From the NCBI GenBank assembly GCA_036362985.1, contig JAYGXS010000002.1:91152193-91216192 (forward strand): a stretch of DNA of 64,000 nt. The letters are read 5' to 3'. Position numbers and translations under genes: made by a program. Position 1 is the stretch's first letter. The number at the start of each line of letters is the position of its first letter. The stretch comes from Ligula intestinalis. Taxonomy: Eukaryota; Platyhelminthes; Cestoda; Diphyllobothriidea; Diphyllobothriidae. This document shows positions 62,401 through 64,000 of this stretch, piece after piece. The notes beneath the pieces are model-generated. The model had not been told where the DNA came from. It saw nothing but the letters and a program-made list of their open reading frames with translations, and did not search any database.

Positions 62401-62807
62401 TACAGTCTTTCCGTGTGAGGGGGCAAGCCCACCGGAAACGTCGGACTTCTCTGACCTCGACAGTAGACTTGACGGGAAAAACACTCGCATTCTCTCGGAC
62501 AGCGGTGTTCGGGATTCAACTGCATGTTGAGCAGCGTGCGCCTGAGCTGCCCTCGACGCAGTGGTTCTGCATGGAATTGCTCCTGATGCTGCGGCGGTAG
62601 CATGGGATGTCTTGGGGCAAGGGGTGATGTCACCCTCCACTGGTGGGGACTCCAAATCGTTCGCTGCCGGAAGACCCCCGCCTGGCTGTGATTGAAACTC
62701 CCCTCGGCGTCACCTCCCTGATCATGCTGATAGCCATAATGGTAGTTATTACGTGCGGAGGTGGTAAAATAAAGCAGGCAGAGTACGAGTAGAGTGGGTC
62801 TTGACAT
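5240..62807 (-). CDS. slit: Slit-like secreted LRR protein, 5' half (12 exons, incomplete at left edge)
   Basis: Spliced coding region read on the minus strand: 62807-62404, 47176-47105, 46196-46125, 40853-40782, 36939-36868, 32944-32772, 30931-30790, 24272-24201, 23905-23834, 22859-22788, 15515-15444, 5415-5240 (1471 nt, about 490 residues, no stop). Order: signal peptide, low-complexity linker, LRRNT, four LRRs, LRRCT, LRRNT, four LRRs, LRRCT. Two tandem LRRNT-LRR-LRRCT modules at the N-terminus are characteristic of Slit, the secreted Robo ligand of axon guidance; the second LRRCT has the typical NPWHCDCHLAWL start. Each LRR is one 72-nt phase-2 exon, the layout known for Slit genes. Known Slits usually have five to seven LRRs per module, so one or two exons per module may have been missed, or the module is shorter here. 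Modules 3-4, EGF and LamG parts would lie left of the window. Another multi-module LRR protein is the main alternative. Confidence 0.78.
5416..8437. other. Intron 11, left part; no gene seen
   Basis: The sequence is mostly AT-rich, with a telomere-like tract (see 5925-6125). Small reading frames near 6189-6805 on both strands have no recognisable motif and overlap each other, which suggests chance frames. Confidence 0.5.
5925..6125 (-). repeat. Degenerate telomere-like (CCCTAA-type) tract
   Basis: Many scattered variants of cctaa, cccta and ccttaac occur in about 200 bp, like a decayed TTAGGG array read on the minus strand. The flank at 6125-6180 resembles, in inverse, the flank of a similar tract near 55165-55200 (shared gaacaggaacc core). 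This suggests a dispersed repeat family with a telomere-like core rather than an isolated telomeric scar. Confidence 0.6.
8438..8864. mobile_element. Short TIR element (MITE-like), 427 bp
   Basis: The left end is CAGGTTGTCCCTAA and the right end is the inverse of CAGGGTGTCCCAAAAA. TA sits at both outer edges (8436-8437 and 8865-8866). Terminal CAGGGTGTCCC-type repeats with a TA target are typical of non-autonomous Tc1/mariner-superfamily elements. The only frame inside (8540-8728) shows no transposase motif. Confidence 0.7.
8865..15443. other. Intron 11, right part; no recognised gene
   Basis: I find no splice-compatible LRR exon here. A GC-richer block at about 12200-12545 ends in a gaagatgga...aaacgtcag motif (12500-12535) resembling the repeat family described at 34100-34300. 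Scattered short frames near 9130-9580 and 12611-12991 have no family signature. Confidence 0.45.
15444..15515 (-). CDS. slit: slit-like exon 11: LRR of module 2
   Basis: This 72-nt phase-2 exon is bounded by acceptor TTTTTAAG and donor GTGAGTC. It encodes one 24-residue LRR containing LSDNKIETLDAKVF and ending in NLQFL, with the usual Leu, Asn and Phe positions. It is the last repeat before the second LRRCT. Confidence 0.92.
16246..16768 (+). repeat. 5' LTR of the CsRn1-like element (523 bp)
   Basis: It starts TGTGGGCTC directly after the AACT target copy and ends CTCTACA. The end is confirmed by the same 19-bp block (gtgatatagcctctacaaa) recurring at the 3' end of the element (18600-18618). 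No 3' LTR of full length is present for comparison. Confidence 0.75.
16773..16782 (+). other. Primer binding site, tRNA-Trp type
   Basis: TGGTGACCCC lies four bases after the LTR end and is complementary to the 3' end (GGGGUCACCA) of eukaryotic tRNA-Trp. CsRn1-clade elements use this primer. Confidence 0.85.
16866..17885 (+). pseudogene. gag of CsRn1-like retrotransposon, interrupted by an in-frame stop
   Basis: The open frame 16866-17615 gives 249 residues with a gypsy-type capsid start (KLPPYEMRDPTVWFKQIEA, then ASRQSTGERTRY) and the conserved LRQLLNSVELGDQTPS block. A TGA stop at 17613-17615 interrupts it. The same frame continues to the TAA at 17883-17885 and contains the nucleic-acid-binding part VCWYHQRFGPNAIKCLPPC, an unusual Cys-His-Cys-Cys spacing known from CsRn1 and Kabuki elements instead of the usual CCHC knuckle. 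The stop is probably a point mutation after insertion. The protein would bind and package element RNA. Confidence 0.85.
17885..18600 (+). pseudogene. pol fragment: aspartic protease and N-terminal reverse transcriptase
   Basis: The frame starts at the ATG overlapping the gag stop (TAATG) in the +2 frame relative to gag. The protease active site FLIDTGAEVSVLPP is near residues 27-40 and the flap/C-terminal IIGADFLSHFGL follows near 90. The RT N-terminus is seen as LGIIRPSSSPWASPLHMVPK and DDWRPCGDYRALN. The frame then enters the LTR remnant and stops at 18635-18637. The RT catalytic YxDD, RNase H and integrase are absent. Confidence 0.87.
19581..20189. other. Intron 10 segment; no gene seen
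   Basis: AT-rich sequence between the Tc1-like element and the PLE tail. The frame 19568-19783 shows no family motif. Confidence 0.4.
20197..20580 (+). pseudogene. Penelope-like retroelement, C-terminal fragment with 3' tail
   Basis: The 91-residue frame 20197-20472 contains SSITEHLLDTGHSVDLKTSF, RYLEATYIQRFKPDICKQ and ends in LNLTLPW followed by a stop. The HLL-TGH...SFR...E...I...KP..C...LPW series is the C-terminal part of PLE proteins after the GIY-YIG endonuclease. Upstream RT parts are not recognisable, as expected for 5'-truncated copies. The AT-rich tail to about 20580 is probably the 3' UTR. Confidence 0.78.
20640..22787. other. Intron 10 segment; unassigned
   Basis: The frames at 20638-20925 (minus) and 21064-21673 (plus) have no clear motif. 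A frame around 21560-21690 reads as a plausible peptide but ends in stops and matches nothing I can name. A small (CTGC)n tract lies near 22168-22186. No LRR exon fits here. Confidence 0.4.
22788..22859 (-). CDS. slit: slit-like exon 10: LRR of module 2
   Basis: The 72-nt phase-2 exon lies between acceptor TATTTTAG and donor GTAAGTTC. It encodes an LRR with QRNEISCVDPDAFSAIPG and terminal LRIL. The ISC motif before the acidic turn matches the fourth or fifth repeat of Slit modules (NxISCxxxxAF). Confidence 0.93.
23834..23905 (-). CDS. slit: slit-like exon 9: LRR of module 2
   Basis: This 72-nt phase-2 exon is bounded by acceptor TTCTTCAAG and donor GTAAGTC. It encodes LTSNRIKSITSDTFRELSS plus LTVL, an ordinary extracellular LRR. 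Introns on either side are short for this gene (about 0.3 and 1.0 kb). Confidence 0.92.
24201..24272 (-). CDS. slit: slit-like exon 8: first LRR of module 2
   Basis: The 72-nt phase-2 exon lies between acceptor TTTTTGTCAG and donor GTGAGTATT. It encodes FAGNKLKILRPGTFGRYHN and ends LRKL, resembling the first repeat of Slit module 2 (NxIxxIxPGAF...KLRR). Confidence 0.92.
24527..24590 (+). repeat. SINE tail fragment
   Basis: Agaaatggccatctttgtct through ggtaatatccttctgt is close to the 3' tail of the SINE copy at 24721-24890. It lacks the tRNA-like head, so it is a truncated copy about 130 bp upstream of a full one. Confidence 0.65.
24721..24890 (+). mobile_element. tRNA-derived SINE, copy 1
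   Basis: The RNA polymerase III A-box-like region (gtgactcagtggttaggg) and B box (gcgagttcgaggctc) sit at tRNA-like spacing. They are followed by a unique body (accacttgggtctg) and the tail ccagaaatggccattcctgt. Two more copies at 28480-28611 and 43105-43228 share head and body. Confidence 0.82.
25555..25680 (+). repeat. Degenerate telomere-like (TTAGGG-type) tract
   Basis: The tract is full of gttagg, gttaagg and gggttagag variants on the plus strand. The flank ctgtaaattctggggaaa (25526-25543) recurs as actaaattctggggaaaa near 55208-55226, next to a similar tract. The shared flank supports one dispersed repeat family. Confidence 0.6.
25681..28479. other. Intron 7 segment; no gene seen
   Basis: AT-rich intron. 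An apparent 72-base splice-compatible frame at 25915-25986 lacks LRR residues (listed as rejected). The block at 28360-28440 recurs near 43275-43350. Confidence 0.45.
28480..28611 (-). mobile_element. tRNA-derived SINE, copy 2
   Basis: On the minus strand the head ggagttcgtggttcagtggt starts at 28611. The B box gtgagttcgaacctc, body accacttgggtctgagtatg and the tail agccagaaatggcg follow. Same family as 24721-24890, inverted. Confidence 0.82.
28621..30789. other. Intron 7 segment; no gene seen
   Basis: AT-rich intron. A 60-bp block (cttaccat...gtacttgctaaaaggcc) is repeated directly near 30160-30210 and 30495-30545. No coding signature. Confidence 0.4.
30790..30931 (-). CDS. slit: slit-like exon 7: second LRRNT
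   Basis: The 142-nt exon has phase 1 in and phase 2 out, with donor TTTGTAAGTT. It encodes CGSICSCHSNGYVSCARKGL followed by TTVPDDLPFNATNL, the four-cysteine N-terminal cap of an LRR module (CxxxCxCxxxxVxCxxxGL..VPxxLP). It opens module 2. An alternative acceptor six bases upstream (30937) would add two residues. Confidence 0.93.
31000..32640. other. Intron 6; no gene seen
   Basis: AT-rich intron between the two cap exons. The frame 31768-31992 is hydrophobic but has no recognised motif. Confidence 0.4.
32772..32944 (-). CDS. slit: slit-like exon 6: first LRRCT
   Basis: The 173-nt exon has phase 2 in and phase 1 out, with acceptor TTTTTTCAAG and donor GGTAAGC. It encodes DLAGNPLTCDCYLVALKQRL, a later Cys in ARCSHMD and a last Cys in IFCP, the four-cysteine C-terminal cap. 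Oddly, the usual Trp after CDCxL is replaced by Ala, unlike the second cap. The exon closes module 1. Confidence 0.92.
32945..34099. other. Intron 5 segment; no gene seen
   Basis: AT-rich, with stops in all frames and no recognised repeats. Confidence 0.4.
34100..34300 (-). repeat. Dispersed repeat with GATGAxxx...CGAAACGTCAG motif, copy 1
   Basis: Read on the minus strand, tctctgatgacgaatccgcg precedes atcgaaacgtcaggcgaata and then cccagcgatcgag. The same order recurs inverted at 54140-54300 and more distantly at 38640-38790. Similar opposite-strand motifs are common upstream of PLE copies, so this may be a PLE-associated sequence; that link is inference. Confidence 0.6.
34385..35335. mobile_element. 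Long-inverted-repeat (foldback-like) element, copy B
   Basis: About 430-bp arms are near-mirror images around a centre at about 34860. The left arm starts near atacagaatggcgagtgctg; the right arm, inverted, starts near atacagtatgacgagcgctg. Landmarks such as gtccaatttcaat and gcttctttctgaccg occur in both arms. The central region 34860-34960 is shared with copies A and C. No transposase is encoded. Confidence 0.75.
35340..36867. other. Intron 5 segment; no gene seen
   Basis: AT-rich. The block 36070-36125 (agccggcctcgtcgcatg) resembles the terminal part of the palindromic family near 2140, possibly a fragment of it. Confidence 0.35.
36868..36939 (-). CDS. slit: slit-like exon 5: LRR of module 1
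   Basis: The 72-nt phase-2 exon lies between acceptor TCATTTAG and donor GTGAGTGCC. It encodes LLSNNRIQKIAPESFDLKPN plus LQKL and is the last repeat before the first LRRCT. Confidence 0.93.
37340..38215 (+). pseudogene. Penelope-like element C-terminal region with 3' tail, frameshifted
   Basis: Frame 1 (from 37348) carries EGIVRHKKYPNRFLSKTMPE, typical of the PLE region after RT, and continues to a GIY-YIG-like stretch (DYLYAYLLIYQLL, then ARKRLPTW near 37730). The later part is in another frame: SSYSKSFGRRLLASEEAAAI with RLCKPVLCAQK at 37866-37985, ending QLP and then TAG where the family usually has Trp. The tail at 38145-38212 (ctgaggagaatttatcgaaa) matches the 3' tail at 55.8-56.4 kb. 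At least one frameshift separates the blocks, so it is dead. Confidence 0.78.
38640..38790 (-). repeat. Dispersed repeat with GATGAxxx...CGAAACGTCAG motif, copy 2
   Basis: On the minus strand, gcactgacgatggcctcg is followed by aatccaaaccgtcaggcgaa and ccagcaatcgcatc, parallel to the copy at 34100-34300. It starts about 430 bp after the end of the PLE fragment on the opposite strand. Confidence 0.5.
38791..39440. other. Intron 4 segment; unassigned
   Basis: Moderately GC-rich. The minus-strand frame 38799-38999 is basic but unassigned. No splice-compatible LRR exon. Confidence 0.35.
39470..40480. mobile_element. Long-inverted-repeat (foldback-like) element, copy C
   Basis: The arms mirror each other around a centre at about 39970. 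In the left arm tctcatgaaaggtcacctag (about 39497), gacgatcata, aggacgccggc and taaaaagtatgtactg all recur inverted in the right arm down to about 40440-40465. The TA at 39970-39971 is the uninterrupted version of the site where copy A carries the Tc1-like element. Edges are approximate, and the family is non-coding. Confidence 0.78.
40782..40853 (-). CDS. slit: slit-like exon 4: LRR of module 1
   Basis: The 72-nt phase-2 exon lies between acceptor TATCTTCCAG and donor GTAAGCTG. It encodes DLSGNWLTCLSANTFSGLEQ plus LNGL. The Cys in the LTC position parallels the ISC repeat of module 2 (exon 10). Confidence 0.94.
40854..43104. other. Intron 3 segment; no firm gene
   Basis: Small frames at 41736-41939 and 42506-42826 (minus) are unassigned. 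A block near 42313-42340 (agataagaagcaacaaac) recurs inverted near 42513-42537. One or two further LRR exons of module 1 would be expected here by comparison with Slit, but none with proper splice sites was found. Confidence 0.4.
43105..43228 (-). mobile_element. tRNA-derived SINE, copy 3
   Basis: On the minus strand the head gagctcgtgactcaatggtt starts at 43228. The B box gtgagttcgaggctc and the body (gggtctgggtaggactggct) follow. Same family as 24721-24890. Confidence 0.8.
44045..44441 (+). pseudogene. mariner-family transposase fragment, inactive
   Basis: Successive frames carry LEYKELKILNDYDQWQLLKE (helix-turn-helix region), then KLEIWLPPE in the place of the mariner WVPHE motif, followed by a stop. 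In the frame 44232-44441, ATGVKKWKYNDNYKRKESW stands where mariners have TGDEKW...YDNPKRKKSW. The first catalytic Asp is replaced by Val. There is a stop after WLPPE and a frame change before 44232. The downstream part with the other catalytic residues is missing. It ends next to a (TATC)n tract (44447-44463). Confidence 0.75.
44470..46124. other. Intron 3 segment; no gene seen
   Basis: AT-rich. The minus-strand frame 45651-45845 does not show LRR residues or usable splice sites. Confidence 0.4.
46125..46196 (-). CDS. slit: slit-like exon 3: LRR of module 1
   Basis: The 72-nt phase-2 exon lies between acceptor ATTTTTAG and donor GTAAGGTT. It encodes ILSQNEIEEIEDGAFENLPN plus LQYL, close to the second repeat of Slit module 1 (ENxIxxIExGAFxxL). 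Confidence 0.94.
47105..47176 (-). CDS. slit: slit-like exon 2: first LRR of module 1 (atypical)
   Basis: The 72-nt exon has a strong acceptor (TTTAATTTCTGCACCAG) and donor GTGAGTTAC in the right phase. It encodes SLLGFSLHRLEKANFAEVPS plus LTQL. Leu and Phe positions fit an LRR, but the conserved Asn is replaced by Phe. It sits immediately before exon 3 (0.9 kb) and joins exon 1 in phase. Slightly less certain than the other LRR exons. Confidence 0.78.
47535..48215. repeat. Direct tandem duplication, about 280-bp units
   Basis: Unit 1 (47535-47820) and unit 2 (47937-48215) share an ordered series: gcatagtagcaa, ctccgattgacyag, gacttcggttatacaca, gctaagtgcttttaagg, acagcgag. Offset is about 402 bp. 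Lies in intron 1, about 0.4 kb upstream of exon 2. No coding potential. Confidence 0.7.
48220..54139. other. Intron 1 segment; unassigned, with GC-rich island
   Basis: The longest frame is 49652-50047 (131 codons, plus), with no recognised motif. A C run at 51480-51493 is followed by a GC-rich block at about 51700-52280 containing overlapping frames on both strands, which suggests a repeat or island rather than a gene. No LRR exon passes splice and phase checks. Confidence 0.4.
54140..54300 (+). repeat. Dispersed repeat with CGAAACGTCAG-type motif, copy 3
   Basis: The block tgaatccgcgacggatctca, acgcctgacgaataaaag, then cagcgattgagccgtcttct and gcttgtattgg is the inverse of 34100-34290 in the same order. 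The two copies differ by small gaps and substitutions. Confidence 0.65.
54301..55790. other. GC-rich intron segment with simple and telomere-like sequence
   Basis: A C run at 54618-54634 and (CT)n/(CTCG)n at 54650-54674 are followed by a GC-rich block (54710-55090). Telomere-like degenerate stretches occur at about 55240-55300 and 55675-55790 (gttaagg, ggtttgagg, gttaggg variants). Overlapping frames on both strands are compositional artefacts. Confidence 0.5.
55095..55157 (-). repeat. tRNA-like (SINE head) fragment
   Basis: On the minus strand, gtgcctcaatggccagcggt is followed at tRNA-like spacing by the B-box-like sequence gagttcgagcctac. It differs from the SINE family at 24.7, 28.5 and 43.1 kb and may be another SINE type or a tRNA pseudogene. 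Confidence 0.45.
55792..56453 (-). pseudogene. Penelope-like element C-terminal fragment flanked by inverted 3' tails
   Basis: The centre (minus, about 56260-55965) encodes SFRVIYKVPSSYSKLLGQRL, then ATAEAAAIRLRRPLLCAQK and ends AAPQLPW, a PLE C-terminus closely related to that at 37866-37985. Its 3' tail runs on to 55792 (minus). A second tail copy in the opposite orientation occupies about 56280-56453, so the ends form about 165-bp inverted repeats (agaagataaattggcgaac ... and its inverse). PLEs are known for inverted or partial tandem terminal copies, which fits this structure. TGTTAAGGTTTAG-like sequence occurs on both outer sides (about 55780 and 56480). Confidence 0.75.
56528..56602 (-). 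other. tRNA-like pseudogene or SINE head, 75 nt
   Basis: The 75-nt segment starts GCCTCGTGGCGCAATGGTAG and ends CCACCGAGGC. Six of seven acceptor-stem pairs form, the D-arm sequence is canonical and the T arm reads GTGGCTTCGACGCCCAC. I cannot form a clean anticodon stem, so a functional tRNA is unlikely. Confidence 0.5.
56645..56690 (+). other. tRNA-like 5' half in the opposite orientation
   Basis: Gagcctcgtagatcagtggtagagctcg resembles a tRNA 5' half with A box. It faces the tRNA-like segment at 56528-56602 about 45 bp away. No B box follows at the proper distance. Confidence 0.35.
56700..58317. other. Intron 1 segment; no gene seen
   Basis: Small frames at 56892-57122 overlap on both strands. 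A 72-base splice-compatible interval at 57525-57596 contains a stop (rejected). Nothing else is recognised. Confidence 0.4.
58318..58955. repeat. Hairpin-forming inverted repeat with a direct repeat of its loop
   Basis: The arm 58318-58508 recurs inverted at about 58590-58780 (shared landmarks: gcatgacatggaag, cagaccctagatttcgatga, gtcgaagacaatcaact, gagtagcact), about 190 bp each around an 80-bp loop. The loop (58510-58590) recurs directly at about 58860-58955 (agcaccagaaacatc, gcttttagctaatatctat). Probably a non-autonomous mobile element; no terminal motif lets me name a family. Confidence 0.7.
58960..62403. other. Intron 1, first part; no gene seen
   Basis: AT-rich, with a C run at about 61277-61289. 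Minus-strand frames at 59780-60013 and 61119-61481 are lysine- and arginine-rich chance frames without LRR residues or usable splice sites. Confidence 0.45.
62404..62807 (-). CDS. slit: slit-like exon 1: signal peptide, linker, first LRRNT
   Basis: ATG at 62807 (A at -3) starts MSRPTLLVLCLLYFTTSA, a clear signal peptide. An upstream in-frame ATG at 62912 would bury it, so I chose the inner start. A linker of about 80 residues rich in His, Gln, Arg and Pro follows, then the LRRNT cap CPRECECFSRQVYCRGQ and PPHTERL. The exon ends in phase 2 at donor GTAAGTTGG, matching the LRR exons. The long linker before the first cap is unusual for Slit. Confidence 0.9.
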
Positions 62808-63480
62808 CTTGCTGGCTGTGTCTTTACACCTGGGGCACTGTGTGTCGGATGACGCTCTAGAGACCTGCCTGTTGTGGCCACATCCTTTTATGTGTCGAAG
62901 TGCCAAAAACACGGCACATGCAAGAGAGGAAATGATGAATGCAGTCGCTGCGGTTGTCGCCTCCCGGACGCGCGGCGCTAAAAATTGTCATCAGCATGCC
63001 GCACGTTTTGCGGCTGTTGGTTGGCTGGAGGGCATGCCTGGAAATGGTTGGCCGATGTGGACACACCCAGACCCCACGCGCACACAGCGGTGGCGGCGGC
63101 GGCGGATTGCACGGCCCCAGCCGGCCGGCGGGAGCAGATTTGGGGCGGCCGCTGGGGCGTGCAGGCAGGTACACTGCCAGCGAGAGCGTGATAAATCCCG
63201 GACTGCCAGTTCCTGCCTCAAGACGGACGGGGGGAGGGGGCGTCTTTTGTGCCGTCTCTCCCCCCCCACCCCCTTCCAGGTGTAACTGATGCGTGCGTGT
63301 GATCGTCTTTGGAGGTTCCAGTCCTAAGGGAGCAGGAAGAAGTAAAGTTTGTTGAGCGCCCGGAAGGGTGGGGGTGTGTGTGCCTGATAGCGGCGTGAGT
63401 CCGCCTGAACGTTCTTTCCGGCGAAGTCCTCTTATTGGCCCAGGATGGTCGTAAATGAAGTCACCGGGCCGGACGAAGGA
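62808..63480 (-). promoter_or_regulatory. GC-rich 5' flank, likely promoter and 5' UTR of the slit-like gene
   Basis: GC- and CpG-rich compared with the rest of the window, with a CGG-repeat stretch near 63090-63108 and a NotI-type GCGGCCGC at about 63146. It lies directly upstream of the start codon. No TATA box is evident. Long frames here on both strands (for example 62857-63549 minus, 62794-63285 plus) overlap each other and have skewed composition, so they look like GC artefacts. Confidence 0.4.
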
Positions 63481-64000
63481 ACAAATACGTCTGCAGAATG
63501 TGGAGGGGGAGGTTAGACAGCAAAATGTGGGCAAACATTTGTAACTCATTAAAGCGAGAGTAGCGCTTAGAGCGACTTCGAAATTTTACTTTCGGAAGCA
63601 ATAAATCAGGCAGCTTTGGTGCATGACACAATACTAGTAAACCACTTAAGTTTGAGGTCACACACACACGAGTCATGCGGTACACCAGGTGTCACAAGGA
63701 AGGGAGCACCTTAAACAGACTTAAGGAAACTTCAACAGAAATACAGAGCAGTGAACAAACACTGCGCCAGACGGAACTCGAGGAGTAGAGAAGCAATCCT
63801 TTGGAGTCCTAAGTTAAAATCAATCGAACGTCAGAGAGCGCTTGTTGAGGCGAACTTTAGAACCTGGATAACGCCAAATTGTTGAATGTTGGAGGTTCCA
63901 GTCCTAAGGGAGCAGGAAGAAGTAAAGTTTGTTGAGCGCCCGGGAGGGTGGGAGTGTGTGTGCCTGATAGCGGCGTGAGTCCGCCTGAACGTTCTTTCCG
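63309..64000 (+). repeat. 112-bp direct repeat, two near-identical copies 580 bp apart
   Basis: Copies at 63309-63420 and 63889-64000 differ at only two positions in the part visible; the second is cut by the window end. Each runs from ttggaggttccagtcctaag to gaacgttctttccg. A more diverged partial copy may sit near 63800 (tttggagtcctaag). The window does not show whether the repeat continues. Confidence 0.85.

Noticed and set aside
62857..63549. 230-codon frame on the minus strand upstream of slit-like exon 1
   Set aside because: GC-rich region with overlapping long frames on both strands (also 62794-63285 plus). Composition is Pro/Arg/Gly-skewed, with no domain and no consistent splice link.
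1..64000. CRISPR arrays, bacterial operons, riboswitches
   Set aside because: No regularly spaced short repeats, no Shine-Dalgarno-led gene strings; intron and transposon content is eukaryotic.

Overview
This is a repeat-rich eukaryotic window, most likely from a flatworm (Platyhelminthes: a tapeworm or fluke with a large genome). The reasons are a CsRn1-like Ty3/gypsy element with a tRNA-Trp primer site and a CHCC-type Gag motif, several Penelope-like element (PLE) tails, tRNA-derived SINEs, and tiny exons spread over very long introns. There is no bacterial gene organisation; almost all reading frames longer than 60 codons are chance frames or transposon relics.

One host gene fills nearly the whole window. 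It lies on the minus strand, starts at 62807 and runs off the left edge. I assembled 12 exons from splice sites and phase: exon 1 (signal peptide plus first LRRNT), four 72-nt leucine-rich-repeat (LRR) exons, an LRRCT exon, a second LRRNT exon, four more 72-nt LRR exons and a second LRRCT exon. This is the first half of a Slit-type secreted guidance protein (two LRRNT-LRR-LRRCT modules). The remaining modules, EGF and LamG parts must lie left of base 5240. About 1.47 kb of coding sequence is spread over 57.6 kb.

The introns are a museum of mobile DNA. From left to right: a long-inverted-repeat element split by a Tc1/mariner-like element (1-2640); a short TIR element (8438-8864); a second copy of the Tc1-like element that itself carries an internally deleted LTR retrotransposon (15643-19580); a PLE tail (20.2 kb); SINEs (24.7, 28.5, 43.1 kb); two intact long palindromic elements (34.4-35.3 and 39.5-40.5 kb); a broken PLE C-terminus (37.3-38.2 kb); a mariner transposase relic (44.0-44.4 kb); a tandem duplication (47.5-48.2 kb); a PLE tail flanked by inverted copies of its 3' end (55.8-56.5 kb); a hairpin-forming repeat (58.3-58.8 kb); and degenerate telomere-like tracts (5.9, 25.6, 55.2-55.8 kb).

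Two insertions can be checked against empty sites in this same window: the Tc1-like element went into a TA dinucleotide of the palindromic element, and the LTR element went into an AGTT/AACT site of the Tc1-like element. The right end (62.6-63.5 kb) is GC-rich and probably holds the promoter. A 112-bp near-perfect direct repeat lies at 63309-63420 and 63889-64000. All calls come from reading the sequence; no database search was run.
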